From: Alphaproteobacteria bacterium
GTDB lineage: Bacteria; Myxococcota_A; UBA796; GCA-2862545
Length of the DNA stretch: 64,000 bases
Direction: 5' to 3'
Assembly: GCA_020632925.1 (NCBI GenBank)
Contig: JACKER010000009.1
Coordinates: 310,001-374,000, forward strand
The notes under the pieces were generated by a model. That model ran no database searches. It saw nothing but the letters and a program-made list of their open reading frames with translations, and was not told where the DNA came from. This document shows positions 8,494-16,725 of this stretch, in pieces; the first letter of the stretch is position 1, and each line of letters starts with the position of its first letter. The translations under genes and the position numbers were made by a program.

Positions 8494-9336
8494 GTGGCCG
8501 CCTGGACGTACATCGAGCCCTGCTGCGGCAGCGCGGCCCTCGCCCTGTCGCTGCTCGGCGCCCCGCGCTCGCTCCTCCCCTACCAGGGCTCCAAGTGGCG
8601 CTTCCGGACGGCGCTCGCCGCCGCGGTCCACGGGACCGGCGTCCACGGCCCACCGGCGCGGGTGGAGCTGTACGACGCGGGGCCGTTCGGGGTCGCGGCG
8701 CCCACCCTCGTCGACGGTGCGCTCCGTGAGGCGGTGATCGAGGTGCTCGACCGCTTCGCCGCCCGCGACGCCCGCGAGGTCTACGACGGCCTGCACCAGC
8801 AGCCCGTGGCGGAGGATCCGGCGACGTACACCGCGGAGCTGCTCTTCCTCCAGCGGCTGTCGTTCTCCGGCAAGGCCGTCGGCGACCGCGGTGGGCGCTG
8901 GGCCTCGCCCGGCTTCAACACGAGCAGCGCCTACGGGTTGCCAGGGACCGAGCGGTTCGGGCCCGTCAAGCCCATGGTGCCGAGCCTGATCCGGGTCCTC
9001 CGGAGCTACGACCGCCTGCATCGCCCCGGTGAGATCCACGGCGGGCGCCGATCGGCGAGCCCACCCGAGGAGTCTCTCCGACAGTCCACCGTCGTGTACC
9101 TGGACCCTCCCTATGTCGGGTCGACGACCTACCCGGGCGGTGATCTCGATCGGGCCAGCGTCGTGTCGCTCGCGACGGCCTGGGCCGACGCCGGAGCGCG
9201 CGTGATCGTGAGCGAGGGCGAGCCCATCGTCGAGCTGGTCTCCCTGGGATGGACCGCGCAGCGGATCGACGCCGGCCGGAAGGACACGTCGCGGTTCCGC
9301 GGGAAGCAGGAGGAGTGGATCACCACCTCTCGATAG
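8494..9336 (+). CDS. D12-class N6-adenine DNA methyltransferase, solitary
   Basis: 280 aa. The catalytic motif IV DPPY is clear (YLDPPYVGSTTYP, about residues 207-219). The AdoMet-binding motif I is IEPCCGSAAL, and a PYQGSKWRF segment corresponds to motif X of Dam-type enzymes. In classical Dam/D12 enzymes motif X precedes motif I; here motif I comes first (about residues 8-17) and PYQGSK follows (about 30-37), an order seen in some phage-like adenine methylases. No restriction endonuclease is adjacent, so this is an orphan methylase that could act in replication control, repair or gene regulation. The GTG at 8494 lies two bases after the MazG-like stop, indicating co-translation. Target sequence unknown. 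Confidence 0.85.
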   Translation: MAAWTYIEPCCGSAALALSLLGAPRSLLPYQGSKWRFRTALAAAVHGTGVHGPPARVELYDAGPFGVAAPTLVDGALREAVIEVLDRFAARDAREVYDGLHQQPVAEDPATYTAELLFLQRLSFSGKAVGDRGGRWASPGFNTSSAYGLPGTERFGPVKPMVPSLIRVLRSYDRLHRPGEIHGGRRSASPPEESLRQSTVVYLDPPYVGSTTYPGGDLDRASVVSLATAWADAGARVIVSEGEPIVELVSLGWTAQRIDAGRKDTSRFRGKQEEWITTSR

Positions 9337-9355
9337 ACTCGGACGTGGAGGGCTC

Positions 9356-9931
9356 GTGTCGCTGCGCGATCAGCTGCTGGCCAAGGGACTGGTCTCGAAG
9401 AAGGACGCCCAGCGCGCCGGGCGGGAGCTCAAGGAGGAGCGCCGCCACGCGCAGGGAAGTCGCAAGGCGAAGTCCGAGCTCGCGCGGGAGGAGCGGCAGG
9501 CGCGTGCCGAGGAGGCCGTGCGGACCCGCGCCGAGACCGTCGCCCGCCGGCAGGAGCAGGAGGCGAAGCGGATCGCCGCCGAGCTCCCGCGCCGGGTCCG
9601 CGACCTGATCCGCGGCAACCGCGTGCGCCCGGGCAAGGGCCAGCCGTTCTTCCACAAGGGCCCCGACGGCCGCCACCTGCTGCGCACCGAGGTGTCGAGC
9701 GGCACGGCCTACCGGCTGCGGTGCGGGGAGCTCGCCCTGACCTGGCTCGAGCGCGGCACGGACGACGGCGAGGTGGTGCCCATCCCCCGCGCCGCGGCGG
9801 AGAAGCTCCTGGAGCTCGATCCGAGCCGCGTCCTCTTCCTCGTCACCGACACGGCGGGCATCTCGGACCCCGACGAGGCCTTCGCCCAGCGCACCTGGGA
9901 GCCCGACCTCCGCCCCCACCGCGTCCGGTAG
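9356..9931 (+). CDS. DUF2058 family protein (YaiL-like)
   Basis: 191 aa. The N-terminus (SLRDQLLAKGLVSKKDAQRA) and the following long Arg/Lys/Glu-rich coiled segment (about residues 20-85) are characteristic of the DUF2058/YaiL nucleoid-associated family. The C-terminal half is a compact beta-rich domain with FFHKGPDGRHLLRTEVS. E. coli YaiL is thought to be polynucleotide-associated; the exact role is unknown. The GTG at 9356 is preceded by GGAGGG. It follows the methyltransferase by 19 bases and probably closes that operon. Confidence 0.9.
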   Translation: MSLRDQLLAKGLVSKKDAQRAGRELKEERRHAQGSRKAKSELAREERQARAEEAVRTRAETVARRQEQEAKRIAAELPRRVRDLIRGNRVRPGKGQPFFHKGPDGRHLLRTEVSSGTAYRLRCGELALTWLERGTDDGEVVPIPRAAAEKLLELDPSRVLFLVTDTAGISDPDEAFAQRTWEPDLRPHRVR

Positions 9932-9979
9932 CTCGGCGGCGCACGATCCCCGGTTCGGGCTTGCTGTGTGCGGAAGAAA

Positions 9980-9993
9980 TGAATACGGATTCA
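9980..9993. promoter_or_regulatory. probable TetR-family operator (TGAAT-N4-ATTCA)
   Basis: A perfect inverted repeat TGAAT-ACGG-ATTCA lies 20 bases upstream of the TetR gene, inside a short AT-richer island in otherwise very GC-rich DNA. Its size and position are typical of autoregulatory TetR operators, and similar TGAATN4ATTCA half-sites occur for acyl-CoA-metabolism TetR regulators. It would control the TetR-aidB operon. Binding is inferred. Confidence 0.55.
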
Positions 9994-10012
9994 CGCCTTG
10001 CCGGGAGGGTGC

Positions 10013-10603
10013 TTGGCGTACCGACGGACGGAGGCGGTCGAGGCGCGGATCGCGCAGACGCGGGAGGAGCTGCTCCGCGCGGCCCTGCGGATCGTGGCCG
10101 CCGGCGGCTTCTCCGCGCTGCACATCGCCGCGCTGGCGGAGGCGGCGGGCGTCGCGACGGGCACGGTGTACCGGCACTTCGCGGACAAGGGCGAGCTGTG
10201 CCGCGAGGTCTTCGCCACCGCCAGCCAGCGGGAGCTCGACCACATGGCGGCGGCGCTGGCCTCCGACGGCCCCGCCCCGACACGGATCGAGCGCGCCGTG
10301 CGGCTCTGGGTGCGCCGCGCGCAGAACGGCCGGGTGCTCGCGCGGGCGCTGTTGTCCGAGCCCGTCCACCCCGCGGTCGAGGAGGAGCGCCTCCGGTACC
10401 GCGCGCGCTACGCCGAGCTCATCGCCCGGGTGCTCGCCGAGGGCGTGGCACACGGCGAGCTCCCCGCCCAGGACCCGCGCACCAGCGCCGCGTGCATCGT
10501 CGGCGCGCTGGGCGAGGCGGTCCTCGGTCCGAGCTTCGATCCCGATCCGAGCGACATCGTCGACTTCGTCCTGTCCGCCGTCACCCGAGGAGCCCAGCCA
10601 TGA
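10013..10603 (+). CDS. TetR/AcrR family transcriptional regulator
   Basis: 196 aa. The N-terminal DNA-binding domain is clear: REELLRAALRIVAAGGFSALHIAALAEAAGVATGTVYRHFADK is split by eye into helix 1, the helix-turn-helix and the family TGTVYRHF turn. The C-terminal helices form the ligand and dimer domain. The TTG at 10013 has GGGAGGG just upstream; another TTG at 9998 would add five residues. Its stop overlaps the aidB start (ATGA), so it should be co-expressed with aidB and probably regulates both through the palindrome at 9980. The inducer is unknown; an acyl-CoA or flavin substrate is a guess from the partner. Confidence 0.9.
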   Translation: MAYRRTEAVEARIAQTREELLRAALRIVAAGGFSALHIAALAEAAGVATGTVYRHFADKGELCREVFATASQRELDHMAAALASDGPAPTRIERAVRLWVRRAQNGRVLARALLSEPVHPAVEEERLRYRARYAELIARVLAEGVAHGELPAQDPRTSAACIVGALGEAVLGPSFDPDPSDIVDFVLSAVTRGAQP

Positions 10604-12219
10604 ACGTCCACACGCACGAGGTCCTCAACCAGGCGCCTCCCCTCCCCGACTTCGACGCGTACGCCACGGACCTTCCGCTGGTGGAGACCGTCGCGCGCTG
10701 GGGAGGGTCCTGGGCCGCCGACCAGCTGTCGACGCTGGGCCGTGTCGCCGGCAGCGCCGAGGGCGCGCAGCTCGCGGTCGACGCCAACGTGAACCGCCCC
10801 GTCCTCCGCGCGCACGACCGGTACGGGCACCGCGTCGACCAGGTGGACTTCCACCCGGCGTACCACGAGCTGATGCGCATCGGGAAGGCGCACCAGGTCC
10901 ACAGCCTGTCCTGGAACAACCCGGGCCGTCCGGGCGCCTTCGTGGCGCGCTCGGCGCTGCACTACCTCTACGGCCAGCTCGAGGCCGGCGTCGCCTGCCC
11001 GATCACGATGACGCACGCCGTCGTCCCCTCGCTGCGCGAGACGCCCGAGGTCGCCGCGCTGTGGGAGCCGGGCATCCTGTCCGACGCGTACGACCCGACC
11101 TTCGCACCGCCCTCGAAGAAGCGCGGGCTGACCTTCGGCATGGCGATGACCGAGAAGCAGGGTGGCAGCGACGTCCGCGCCAACACGACCGTGGCGGTGC
11201 CCGATGGCGAGGGCTTCAGGCTCACCGGCCACAAGTGGTTCTGCTCGGCTCCGATGTGCGACGCCTTCCTGACGCTCGCCCAGGGTCCGGGCGGCCTCAC
11301 CTGCTACCTCGTGCCGCGCTGGCTCCCCGACGACACGCCGAACACCTTCCTCGTGCAGCGACTCAAGGACAAGCTCGGGAACCACAGCAACGCCAGCTCC
11401 GAGATCGAGTACCGCGACACCTGGGGCGTGCAGGTCGGGCCCCCGGGCAAGGGTGTGAAGACGATCCTCGCGATGGTGGCCCAGACCCGCGTGGACGTGG
11501 CGACCGCAGCGTCCGGGCTGATGCGCCAGGCCCTGCGGTACGCGACCCACCACGCCCGCCACCGCAAGGCCTTCGGCAGGCTGCTCATCGACCAGCCGCT
11601 GATGCGCAACGTGCTGGCGGACATGGAGGTCGAGGTCGAGGCCTCGGTGCTCCTGTCCTTCCGCGTGGCCTCCGCTCTCGACCGCGGCGCCACCGATCCC
11701 GGCGAGGAGGCGTTCGGCCGCGCGGCGATGGCGATCGCGAAGTACTGGATCTCGAAGCGGGTGATCGGGCTCACGGCCGAGGCGCTCGAGTGCCACGGCG
11801 GGAACGGGTACGCCGAGAACTGGCCGATGGCGCGGCTGTACCGGGAGGCGCCGCTCGGCAGCGTGTGGGAGGGCTCGGGCAACGTCCAGTGCCTCGACGT
11901 CCTGCGCGCGATGGAGCGCTCGCCCGCGTCGATGGCGGCGGTGCAGAAGGAGCTCGAGGGCTTCCGCGGGAAGGACACGCGGCTCGACCGCCTGCTGGGC
12001 GAGATCCGCTCGGAGCTGAGCGAGCCCGCCACCCTCGAGCTGCGCGCCCGCCGTCTGGTCGAGAAGCTCGCGCTCGCGCTGCAGGGCGGCCTGATGCTGG
12101 AGCACGCGCCCGCGCCCGTCGCCGAGGCCTGGCTCGCCGGCCGGCTCGGGGGCGGCGGCTACGAGTACGGGACGCTGCCTGCGGGCGTGGACCTCGACGC
12201 CATCCTCGCCCGAGCCTGA
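10600..12219 (+). CDS. aidB: AidB-like acyl-CoA dehydrogenase family protein
   Basis: 539 aa, close to E. coli AidB (541). Family-specific stretches are present: GMAMTEKQGGSDVRANTT (E. coli has GMGMTEKQGGSDVMSNTT), GHKWFCSAPMCDAFLTLAQ, LKDKLGNHSNASSEIEY, and near the end WEGSGNVQCLDVLR. AidB is a flavoprotein of the acyl-CoA dehydrogenase superfamily that binds DNA and is induced with the E. coli adaptive response to alkylation. It may detoxify alkylating agents or shield DNA. The ATG overlaps the TetR stop; GAGGAG is upstream. Here it is under a TetR regulator rather than Ada, but Ada/AlkA and Ogt homologues lie 21 kb away in this window. Confidence 0.9.
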   Translation: MNVHTHEVLNQAPPLPDFDAYATDLPLVETVARWGGSWAADQLSTLGRVAGSAEGAQLAVDANVNRPVLRAHDRYGHRVDQVDFHPAYHELMRIGKAHQVHSLSWNNPGRPGAFVARSALHYLYGQLEAGVACPITMTHAVVPSLRETPEVAALWEPGILSDAYDPTFAPPSKKRGLTFGMAMTEKQGGSDVRANTTVAVPDGEGFRLTGHKWFCSAPMCDAFLTLAQGPGGLTCYLVPRWLPDDTPNTFLVQRLKDKLGNHSNASSEIEYRDTWGVQVGPPGKGVKTILAMVAQTRVDVATAASGLMRQALRYATHHARHRKAFGRLLIDQPLMRNVLADMEVEVEASVLLSFRVASALDRGATDPGEEAFGRAAMAIAKYWISKRVIGLTAEALECHGGNGYAENWPMARLYREAPLGSVWEGSGNVQCLDVLRAMERSPASMAAVQKELEGFRGKDTRLDRLLGEIRSELSEPATLELRARRLVEKLALALQGGLMLEHAPAPVAEAWLAGRLGGGGYEYGTLPAGVDLDAILARA

Positions 12220-12254
12220 GCACGGGATAGGACTCCCGACGTGCAGGGGGTCCC

Positions 12255-12638
12255 ATGTTCCGCCACCTTCCGCTCGTGCTGCTCGCCGGGTGCGCCTCGC
12301 TGGGCGGGCTCCGCGAGCTGGACGCGCTCCCGCCCGACTTCCCGCTGACCATCGCGGGCGAGACCGGGCAGATCACCGTGCCGGTCGGGGGCACCCAGGT
12401 GGCGGTGGACGTGGTGTTCGACGAGGAGGCCGACGCCCGCGCGAACTTCGAGGCCCTGAAGGCCCAGGCCGCCCAGGGGGGCTTCACCGTCGTCGAAGAG
12501 GGCAAACAGAAGAAGCGGGACCGTGTGGTGCTGACGGGGCCGAAGGGAAAGCTCGACCTCCAGTGCTGCGCAGCCCGCGCGGATCGGCGCCAGCTCGTGC
12601 TGGTGAGCTGGTGGCCGCCGACGGGGGAGGCACCGTGA
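12255..12638 (+). CDS. small putative lipoprotein
   Basis: 127 aa. A lipobox is visible at the N-terminus (MFRHLPLVLLAGCAS, modified Cys at residue 12), so it is probably an outer- or inner-membrane-anchored lipoprotein. The rest is a small alpha/beta domain with no recognisable family. The end carries two adjacent cysteines (LQCCAARADRR). The next gene starts within its stop (GTGA). Confidence 0.78.
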   Translation: MFRHLPLVLLAGCASLGGLRELDALPPDFPLTIAGETGQITVPVGGTQVAVDVVFDEEADARANFEALKAQAAQGGFTVVEEGKQKKRDRVVLTGPKGKLDLQCCAARADRRQLVLVSWWPPTGEAP

Positions 12639-12991
12639 GTGTACGCAAGGGTGAGGTCAGCGTCCGGGAGCGGCTGTTCGGCGGCCGGGGCGCGGTGCGC
12701 GTGTGGGATCTGCAGGCTGGGCGTCCGATGATCCCTTTTGGTGCGGTGCTCTCCTGCGAGCTCGACCCGGGTGGCTCGGTCGGCGCGCACCGCCAGGAGC
12801 ACCTGCCGGAGATCGTGATCGGCCTCGAGGGCACGGGCGAAGCCACGGTGGACGGCGTCCCCTCCCCGCTCGACGCGGGCGACGTGGTCCACCTGCCGCT
12901 CGGCAGCGTCCTCGCCATCCGCAACCGCAGCGACGAGGAGCCGCTGCGCTACCTCATCGTGAAGGCGCTGGATCCCGCGCAGCTCGGCTGA
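12635..12991 (+). CDS. cupin domain protein
   Basis: 118 aa with a single beta-barrel cupin core. The segment GGSVGAHRQEHLPEIVIGLEG is cupin motif 1 (His and Glu metal ligands), and DAGDVVHLPLGSVLAIRN is motif 2, although the second-motif histidine is shifted. Substrate unknown. The GTG overlaps the lipoprotein stop and has GGGGGAGG upstream. Its stop abuts, with no gap, the stop of the convergent mutase gene. Confidence 0.85.
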   Translation: MSVRKGEVSVRERLFGGRGAVRVWDLQAGRPMIPFGAVLSCELDPGGSVGAHRQEHLPEIVIGLEGTGEATVDGVPSPLDAGDVVHLPLGSVLAIRNRSDEEPLRYLIVKALDPAQLG

Positions 12992-14635
12992 TCAGAGGAA
13001 CGGCTGCTCGCGGTACTCACCGAACACGGCGCGCAGCGCGTCCGCGATCTCGCCGAGCGTGACGCCGGCCTCGACGGCGCCGAGGATGTGCGGCATCACG
13101 CCGTCCGTGCCCGATGCCGCCTGGGTCAGCGCGTCCAGCCGGTCCCGGACGACGACCGGGTCACGGTTCGCGCGCCAGGCCCGGGTGCTCGCCGCCTGCT
13201 CGGCCTCGATCGCCGGATCGATGCGCAGCAGCTCGGGCATCGGCTCCGCCTCCTCCTCGAACCGGTTCACGCCGACCACCACGCTCTCCCCACGGTCGAT
13301 CGCGAGCTGCGCGGCGTAGGCGGCGTTCTGGATCTCCTGCTGCGGGAAGCCGCGCTCGATGGCCTCGACCATGCCGCCCATCCCGTCGATCTCGGCGATC
13401 AACCGCAGCGCCTCGGCCTCGAGCTCGTCGGTCACCCGCTCGAGCGCCCAGCTGCCGCCGAGCGGATCGACGTAGGCGGCGACACCCGACTCGTGCGCGA
13501 TCACCTGCTGGGTGCGCAGCGCGAGCTTCACCGACGCCTCGGTCGGCAACGCCAGCGCCTCGTCGCGCGAGTTCGTGTGCAGGCTCTGGGTCCCGCCGAG
13601 GACGGCGGCCAGCGCCTGGAGCGTGACGCGCACGACGTTGTTGTCGATCTGGCGGGCGGCGAGCGTGGAGCCCGCGGTCTGCGTGTGGAACCGCAGCATG
13701 CAGCTCTTCGGGTTCTTCGCGCCGAAGCGGTCGCGCATCAGGTTCGCCCAGATCCGGCGGGCGGCCCGGAACTTCGCGACCTCCTCGATCAGGTCGTTGT
13801 GCGCGTTGAAGAAGAACGAGAGGCGCGGCGCGAAGTCGTCGACCGGGAGGCCCGCGGCGATGGCCGCCTCGACGTACGCGATGCCGTCCGCCAGCGTGAA
13901 CGCCAGCTCCTGGGCCGCGGTGCTCCCGGCCTCGCGGATGTGGTACCCGCTGATGGAGATGGTGTTCCACTTCGGCACCTCGGCGGCGCACCACCGGAAC
14001 AGGTCCGTGATGATCCGCATGCTGGCGCGCGGCGGGTAGATGTACGTCCCGCGGGCGATGTACTCCTTGAGGACGTCGTTCTGGATCGTGCCGCGGAGCT
14101 GGCTCGCGGCGACGCCCTGCTCCTTGCCGACGGCGACGTAGAGCGCGAGCAGCGTGGACGCCGTCGCGTTGATCGTCATCGAGGTGCTGACCTCGTCCAG
14201 CGGGATGCCGTCGAACAACACCCGCATGTCGTGCAGCGAGTCGATCGCCACGCCGACGCGCCCGACCTCGCCCATCGCGAGCGCGTGGTCGCTGTCGTAC
14301 CCCATCTGGGTGGGCAGATCGAAGGCCACGGACAGCCCGGTCGTGCCCTGGGACAGCAGGTAGCGGTACCGCTCGTTGGACTGCCGCGCGGTGCCGAAGC
14401 CGGCGTACTGCCGCATGGTCCACAACGAGCCGCGGTACATCGTCGGCTGGACGCCGCGGGTGTACGGGTGCTCGCCGGGGAAGCCGACGCGCGCGAAGTC
14501 CGGCGCATCCAGCGGGGTGTAGAGCGGGGCGACGGGCTCGCCGCCGCTGCGCGTCAGGTGCGGACGCTCGGGCACGCGCGCGACCGCCTTGCCCCAGGTC
14601 CGCTCGCGCCAACGCCGGAGATCGTCCTCGGTCAT
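12992..14635 (-). CDS. mutA: methylmalonyl-CoA mutase, catalytic (large) subunit
   Basis: 547 aa, the length of the B12-free catalytic TIM-barrel subunit. PTMYRGSLWTMRQYAGFGTA and GLSVAFDLPTQMGYDSDH are mutase signatures. The active-site Tyr in TMY and the Arg in KEYIARGTYI are both kept; isobutyryl-type mutases change these residues, which favours methylmalonyl-CoA. It would isomerise (R)-methylmalonyl-CoA to succinyl-CoA with adenosylcobalamin. The cobalamin-binding domain is absent, so a separate small subunit must be encoded elsewhere. Its ATG overlaps the stop of the biotinyl-carrier gene (ATGA), making it the third gene of a propionyl-CoA operon. It ends head-on against the cupin gene. 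Confidence 0.93.
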   Translation of the reverse strand: MTEDDLRRWRERTWGKAVARVPERPHLTRSGGEPVAPLYTPLDAPDFARVGFPGEHPYTRGVQPTMYRGSLWTMRQYAGFGTARQSNERYRYLLSQGTTGLSVAFDLPTQMGYDSDHALAMGEVGRVGVAIDSLHDMRVLFDGIPLDEVSTSMTINATASTLLALYVAVGKEQGVAASQLRGTIQNDVLKEYIARGTYIYPPRASMRIITDLFRWCAAEVPKWNTISISGYHIREAGSTAAQELAFTLADGIAYVEAAIAAGLPVDDFAPRLSFFFNAHNDLIEEVAKFRAARRIWANLMRDRFGAKNPKSCMLRFHTQTAGSTLAARQIDNNVVRVTLQALAAVLGGTQSLHTNSRDEALALPTEASVKLALRTQQVIAHESGVAAYVDPLGGSWALERVTDELEAEALRLIAEIDGMGGMVEAIERGFPQQEIQNAAYAAQLAIDRGESVVVGVNRFEEEAEPMPELLRIDPAIEAEQAASTRAWRANRDPVVVRDRLDALTQAASGTDGVMPHILGAVEAGVTLGEIADALRAVFGEYREQPFL

Positions 14636-15132
14636 CGCGGCTCCACCACGACCAGCATGGTGTTGCCCTCGATGGTCGTCCCGGCGGCGACGCCCACCTC
14701 GACGACCTCGCCGTCGATCGGGCTGCGGAACTCGTTCTCCATCTTCATCGCCTCGACCACGACGAGCACCTGGCCGGCGTGGACCACGTCCCCGACCTTC
14801 ACCAGCACGCGCGCCACGGCACCCGGCATCGGGGAGCGGATCAGGCCCTCGGCGGCCCCACCACCCCCGTCGAGCGCGTGCTCGCGGGGGTCGACGATCT
14901 CGCCGCTCACGCCGTGTCCATCGACCTGGGCGGTGAGCTGCTCGCCCGCGACCCGCACGGCGACCTTGCGCCGCCCGAGGTCGTCGGTCAGCACCCACTC
15001 GGCCCGCCCCACCTGGGACGCCGCCACCGGGCGCGGCTCGCCACCATCGATGCTCACGACGTAGGTGCCGTCGGTCTTCTTGCGGACCTCGACGGACGCG
15101 GTCCGTCCGCCGACGCGGATCTCGTACGTCAC
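14632..15132 (-). CDS. biotinyl carrier protein of an acyl-CoA carboxylase
   Basis: 166 aa. The C-terminal 75 residues form a biotinyl domain with the biotinylation motif EAMKMENEF (Lys modified by biotin ligase) and the preceding MPGAVARVLVKVGDVV. The N-terminal half is a small beta-rich adaptor. It would shuttle carboxybiotin between the biotin carboxylase encoded just upstream and a carboxyltransferase not in this window. In many propionyl-CoA carboxylases the carrier is fused to the biotin carboxylase; here it is a separate gene. GTG overlaps the biotin carboxylase stop (GTGA), and its own stop overlaps the mutase ATG. Confidence 0.92.
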   Translation of the reverse strand: MTYEIRVGGRTASVEVRKKTDGTYVVSIDGGEPRPVAASQVGRAEWVLTDDLGRRKVAVRVAGEQLTAQVDGHGVSGEIVDPREHALDGGGGAAEGLIRSPMPGAVARVLVKVGDVVHAGQVLVVVEAMKMENEFRSPIDGEVVEVGVAAGTTIEGNTMLVVVEPR

Positions 15133-16643
15133 CGCCACACCCCCTTGCGCGCCTTCCAGGCACCCATGCGCTTCCACGCCGAGCCGTTGCTGTCGTTGGC
15201 CTCCGGGCGACGGGCGGCGTCCGCCTCGAGCCGCGCGATGGCCGCCACCGCGAGCACGTCGTCCAGGCCCTCGGGCGCCGGGAGGTTCTCCGCCAGCCAC
15301 GCGGTCGTGATGAACCCGGTGTCGTACCGCCCGGAGAGGAAGCCCGGGTCGTCGAACACGGCGAGGAAGAACGGGATCGACGTGGGCACGCCCACCAGGT
15401 GGTAGTCGCGGAGCGCGCGCTTGCAGCGGGCGATCGCGTCGTTCCGGTCGCTGCCCCACACCACCAGCTTCGCGATCATCGGATCGTAGTGGATGGGCAC
15501 GTCCATGCCCTCGACCACGCCCGAGTCGACGCGGACCCAGGGCCCGGTGGGCTCGCGGTACCCGTGCAACGGACCCGGCGAGGGGCGGAAGTTCGCCGCC
15601 GCGTCCTCGGCGTAGATCCGGCACTCGATCGCGTGCCCGGTCTGTCGCAGGTCCTCCTGGCGGAACCAGAGCTTCTCGCCCGCCGCGATGCGGAGCTGGG
15701 CCTGGACGAGGTCCATCCCCGTCACCATCTCGGTGATCGGGTGCTCGACCTGCAGGCGGGTGTTCATCTCCAGGAAGTAGAAGGTGTCGGCGTCCTGGTC
15801 GTACAGGAACTCGCAGGTGCCGGCGCCGACGTACCCGACCGCCTTCGCCGCCGCGACGGCCGCCGCCGTCATCGCCTCGCGGGTGGCCTGCGGCAGCACC
15901 GGGCAGGGCGTCTCCTCCACCACCTTCTGGTGGCGGCGCTGCACCGAGCAGTCGCGCTCGAACAGGTGGACCGTCTCACCGTACGCGTCCGCGAGGACCT
16001 GGACCTCGACGTGGCGCGCGCGCTCGACCAGCTTCTCCACGTAGACCGCGGCGTCGCCGAAGGACTTGCCCGCCTCGGACTTCGCGGACGCCAGCGCGTC
16101 GAGTAGATCCTCCTCGCGGTCCACGCGGCGCATGCCCTTGCCGCCGCCCCCGCCGGACGCCTTGAGCATCACCGGGAAGCCGATCTCGCGGGCGATCCGC
16201 AGAGCCCCCTCGTCGTCCACCGGATCGACCGTCCCCGGCACGATCGGCACGCCCGCGTCCCGCATCCGCCGACGGGCGGCGGTCTTGCTGCCCATCGCGT
16301 CGATCGCGCTGGCCGGTGGGCCGATCCAGACGAGCCCGGCGTCCTGGACCTTCTGCGCGAAGCCGGCGTTCTCCGAGAGGAAGCCGTATCCCGGGTGGAT
16401 CGCGTCACACCCGTGCTTCCTGGCGACCTCGAGGAGCAGGTCCTGCTTCAGGTACGACTGGGCGGAGGGTGCGGGGCCGATGTGGACGGCGAGATCCGCC
16501 ATGCGCACGTGCAGCGCCTCGCCGTCGACGTCGCTGTGGACGCAGACGGCCTGCAGGCCGCGCTCGTGACACCCGCGGACGACGCGGGCGGCGATCTCCC
16601 CACGGTTGGCGATGAGGACACGTTGGAAGGGTCGGTGCGACAT
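15129..16643 (-). CDS. accC: acyl-CoA carboxylase biotin carboxylase subunit
   Basis: 504 aa. All hallmarks of an active biotin carboxylase are present: N-terminal NRGEIAARVV, HPGYGFLSEN, the ATP glycine loop KASGGGGGKGM, ERDCSVQRRHQKVVEE, the metal/base segment EMNTRLQVEHPITE, and the C-terminal YDPMIAKLVVWG. It carboxylates biotin using ATP and bicarbonate. With the downstream carrier and methylmalonyl-CoA mutase, a propionyl-CoA carboxylase role is likely, though acetyl-CoA carboxylase is not excluded because the carboxyltransferase is outside the window. The ATG at 16643 has no strong ribosome site. It is first in a three-gene minus-strand operon and divergent from a secreted-protein gene 82 bases away. 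Confidence 0.94.
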   Translation of the reverse strand: MSHRPFQRVLIANRGEIAARVVRGCHERGLQAVCVHSDVDGEALHVRMADLAVHIGPAPSAQSYLKQDLLLEVARKHGCDAIHPGYGFLSENAGFAQKVQDAGLVWIGPPASAIDAMGSKTAARRRMRDAGVPIVPGTVDPVDDEGALRIAREIGFPVMLKASGGGGGKGMRRVDREEDLLDALASAKSEAGKSFGDAAVYVEKLVERARHVEVQVLADAYGETVHLFERDCSVQRRHQKVVEETPCPVLPQATREAMTAAAVAAAKAVGYVGAGTCEFLYDQDADTFYFLEMNTRLQVEHPITEMVTGMDLVQAQLRIAAGEKLWFRQEDLRQTGHAIECRIYAEDAAANFRPSPGPLHGYREPTGPWVRVDSGVVEGMDVPIHYDPMIAKLVVWGSDRNDAIARCKRALRDYHLVGVPTSIPFFLAVFDDPGFLSGRYDTGFITTAWLAENLPAPEGLDDVLAVAAIARLEADAARRPEANDSNGSAWKRMGAWKARKGVWR

Positions 16644-16725
16644 CCGGGCCGACTAACACCGGAAGGCGTGCCGAGGAGCGGTCCGATCCGGTGACGCTCG
16701 TTACCTCGGGGGCGTGGAGTGACCG

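Noticed and set aside
12992..14635. Methylmalonyl-CoA mutase as a truncated pseudogene because the B12 domain is missing
   Set aside because: A separate-subunit form of this length is known; the ends are intact and the start is coupled to the upstream gene.
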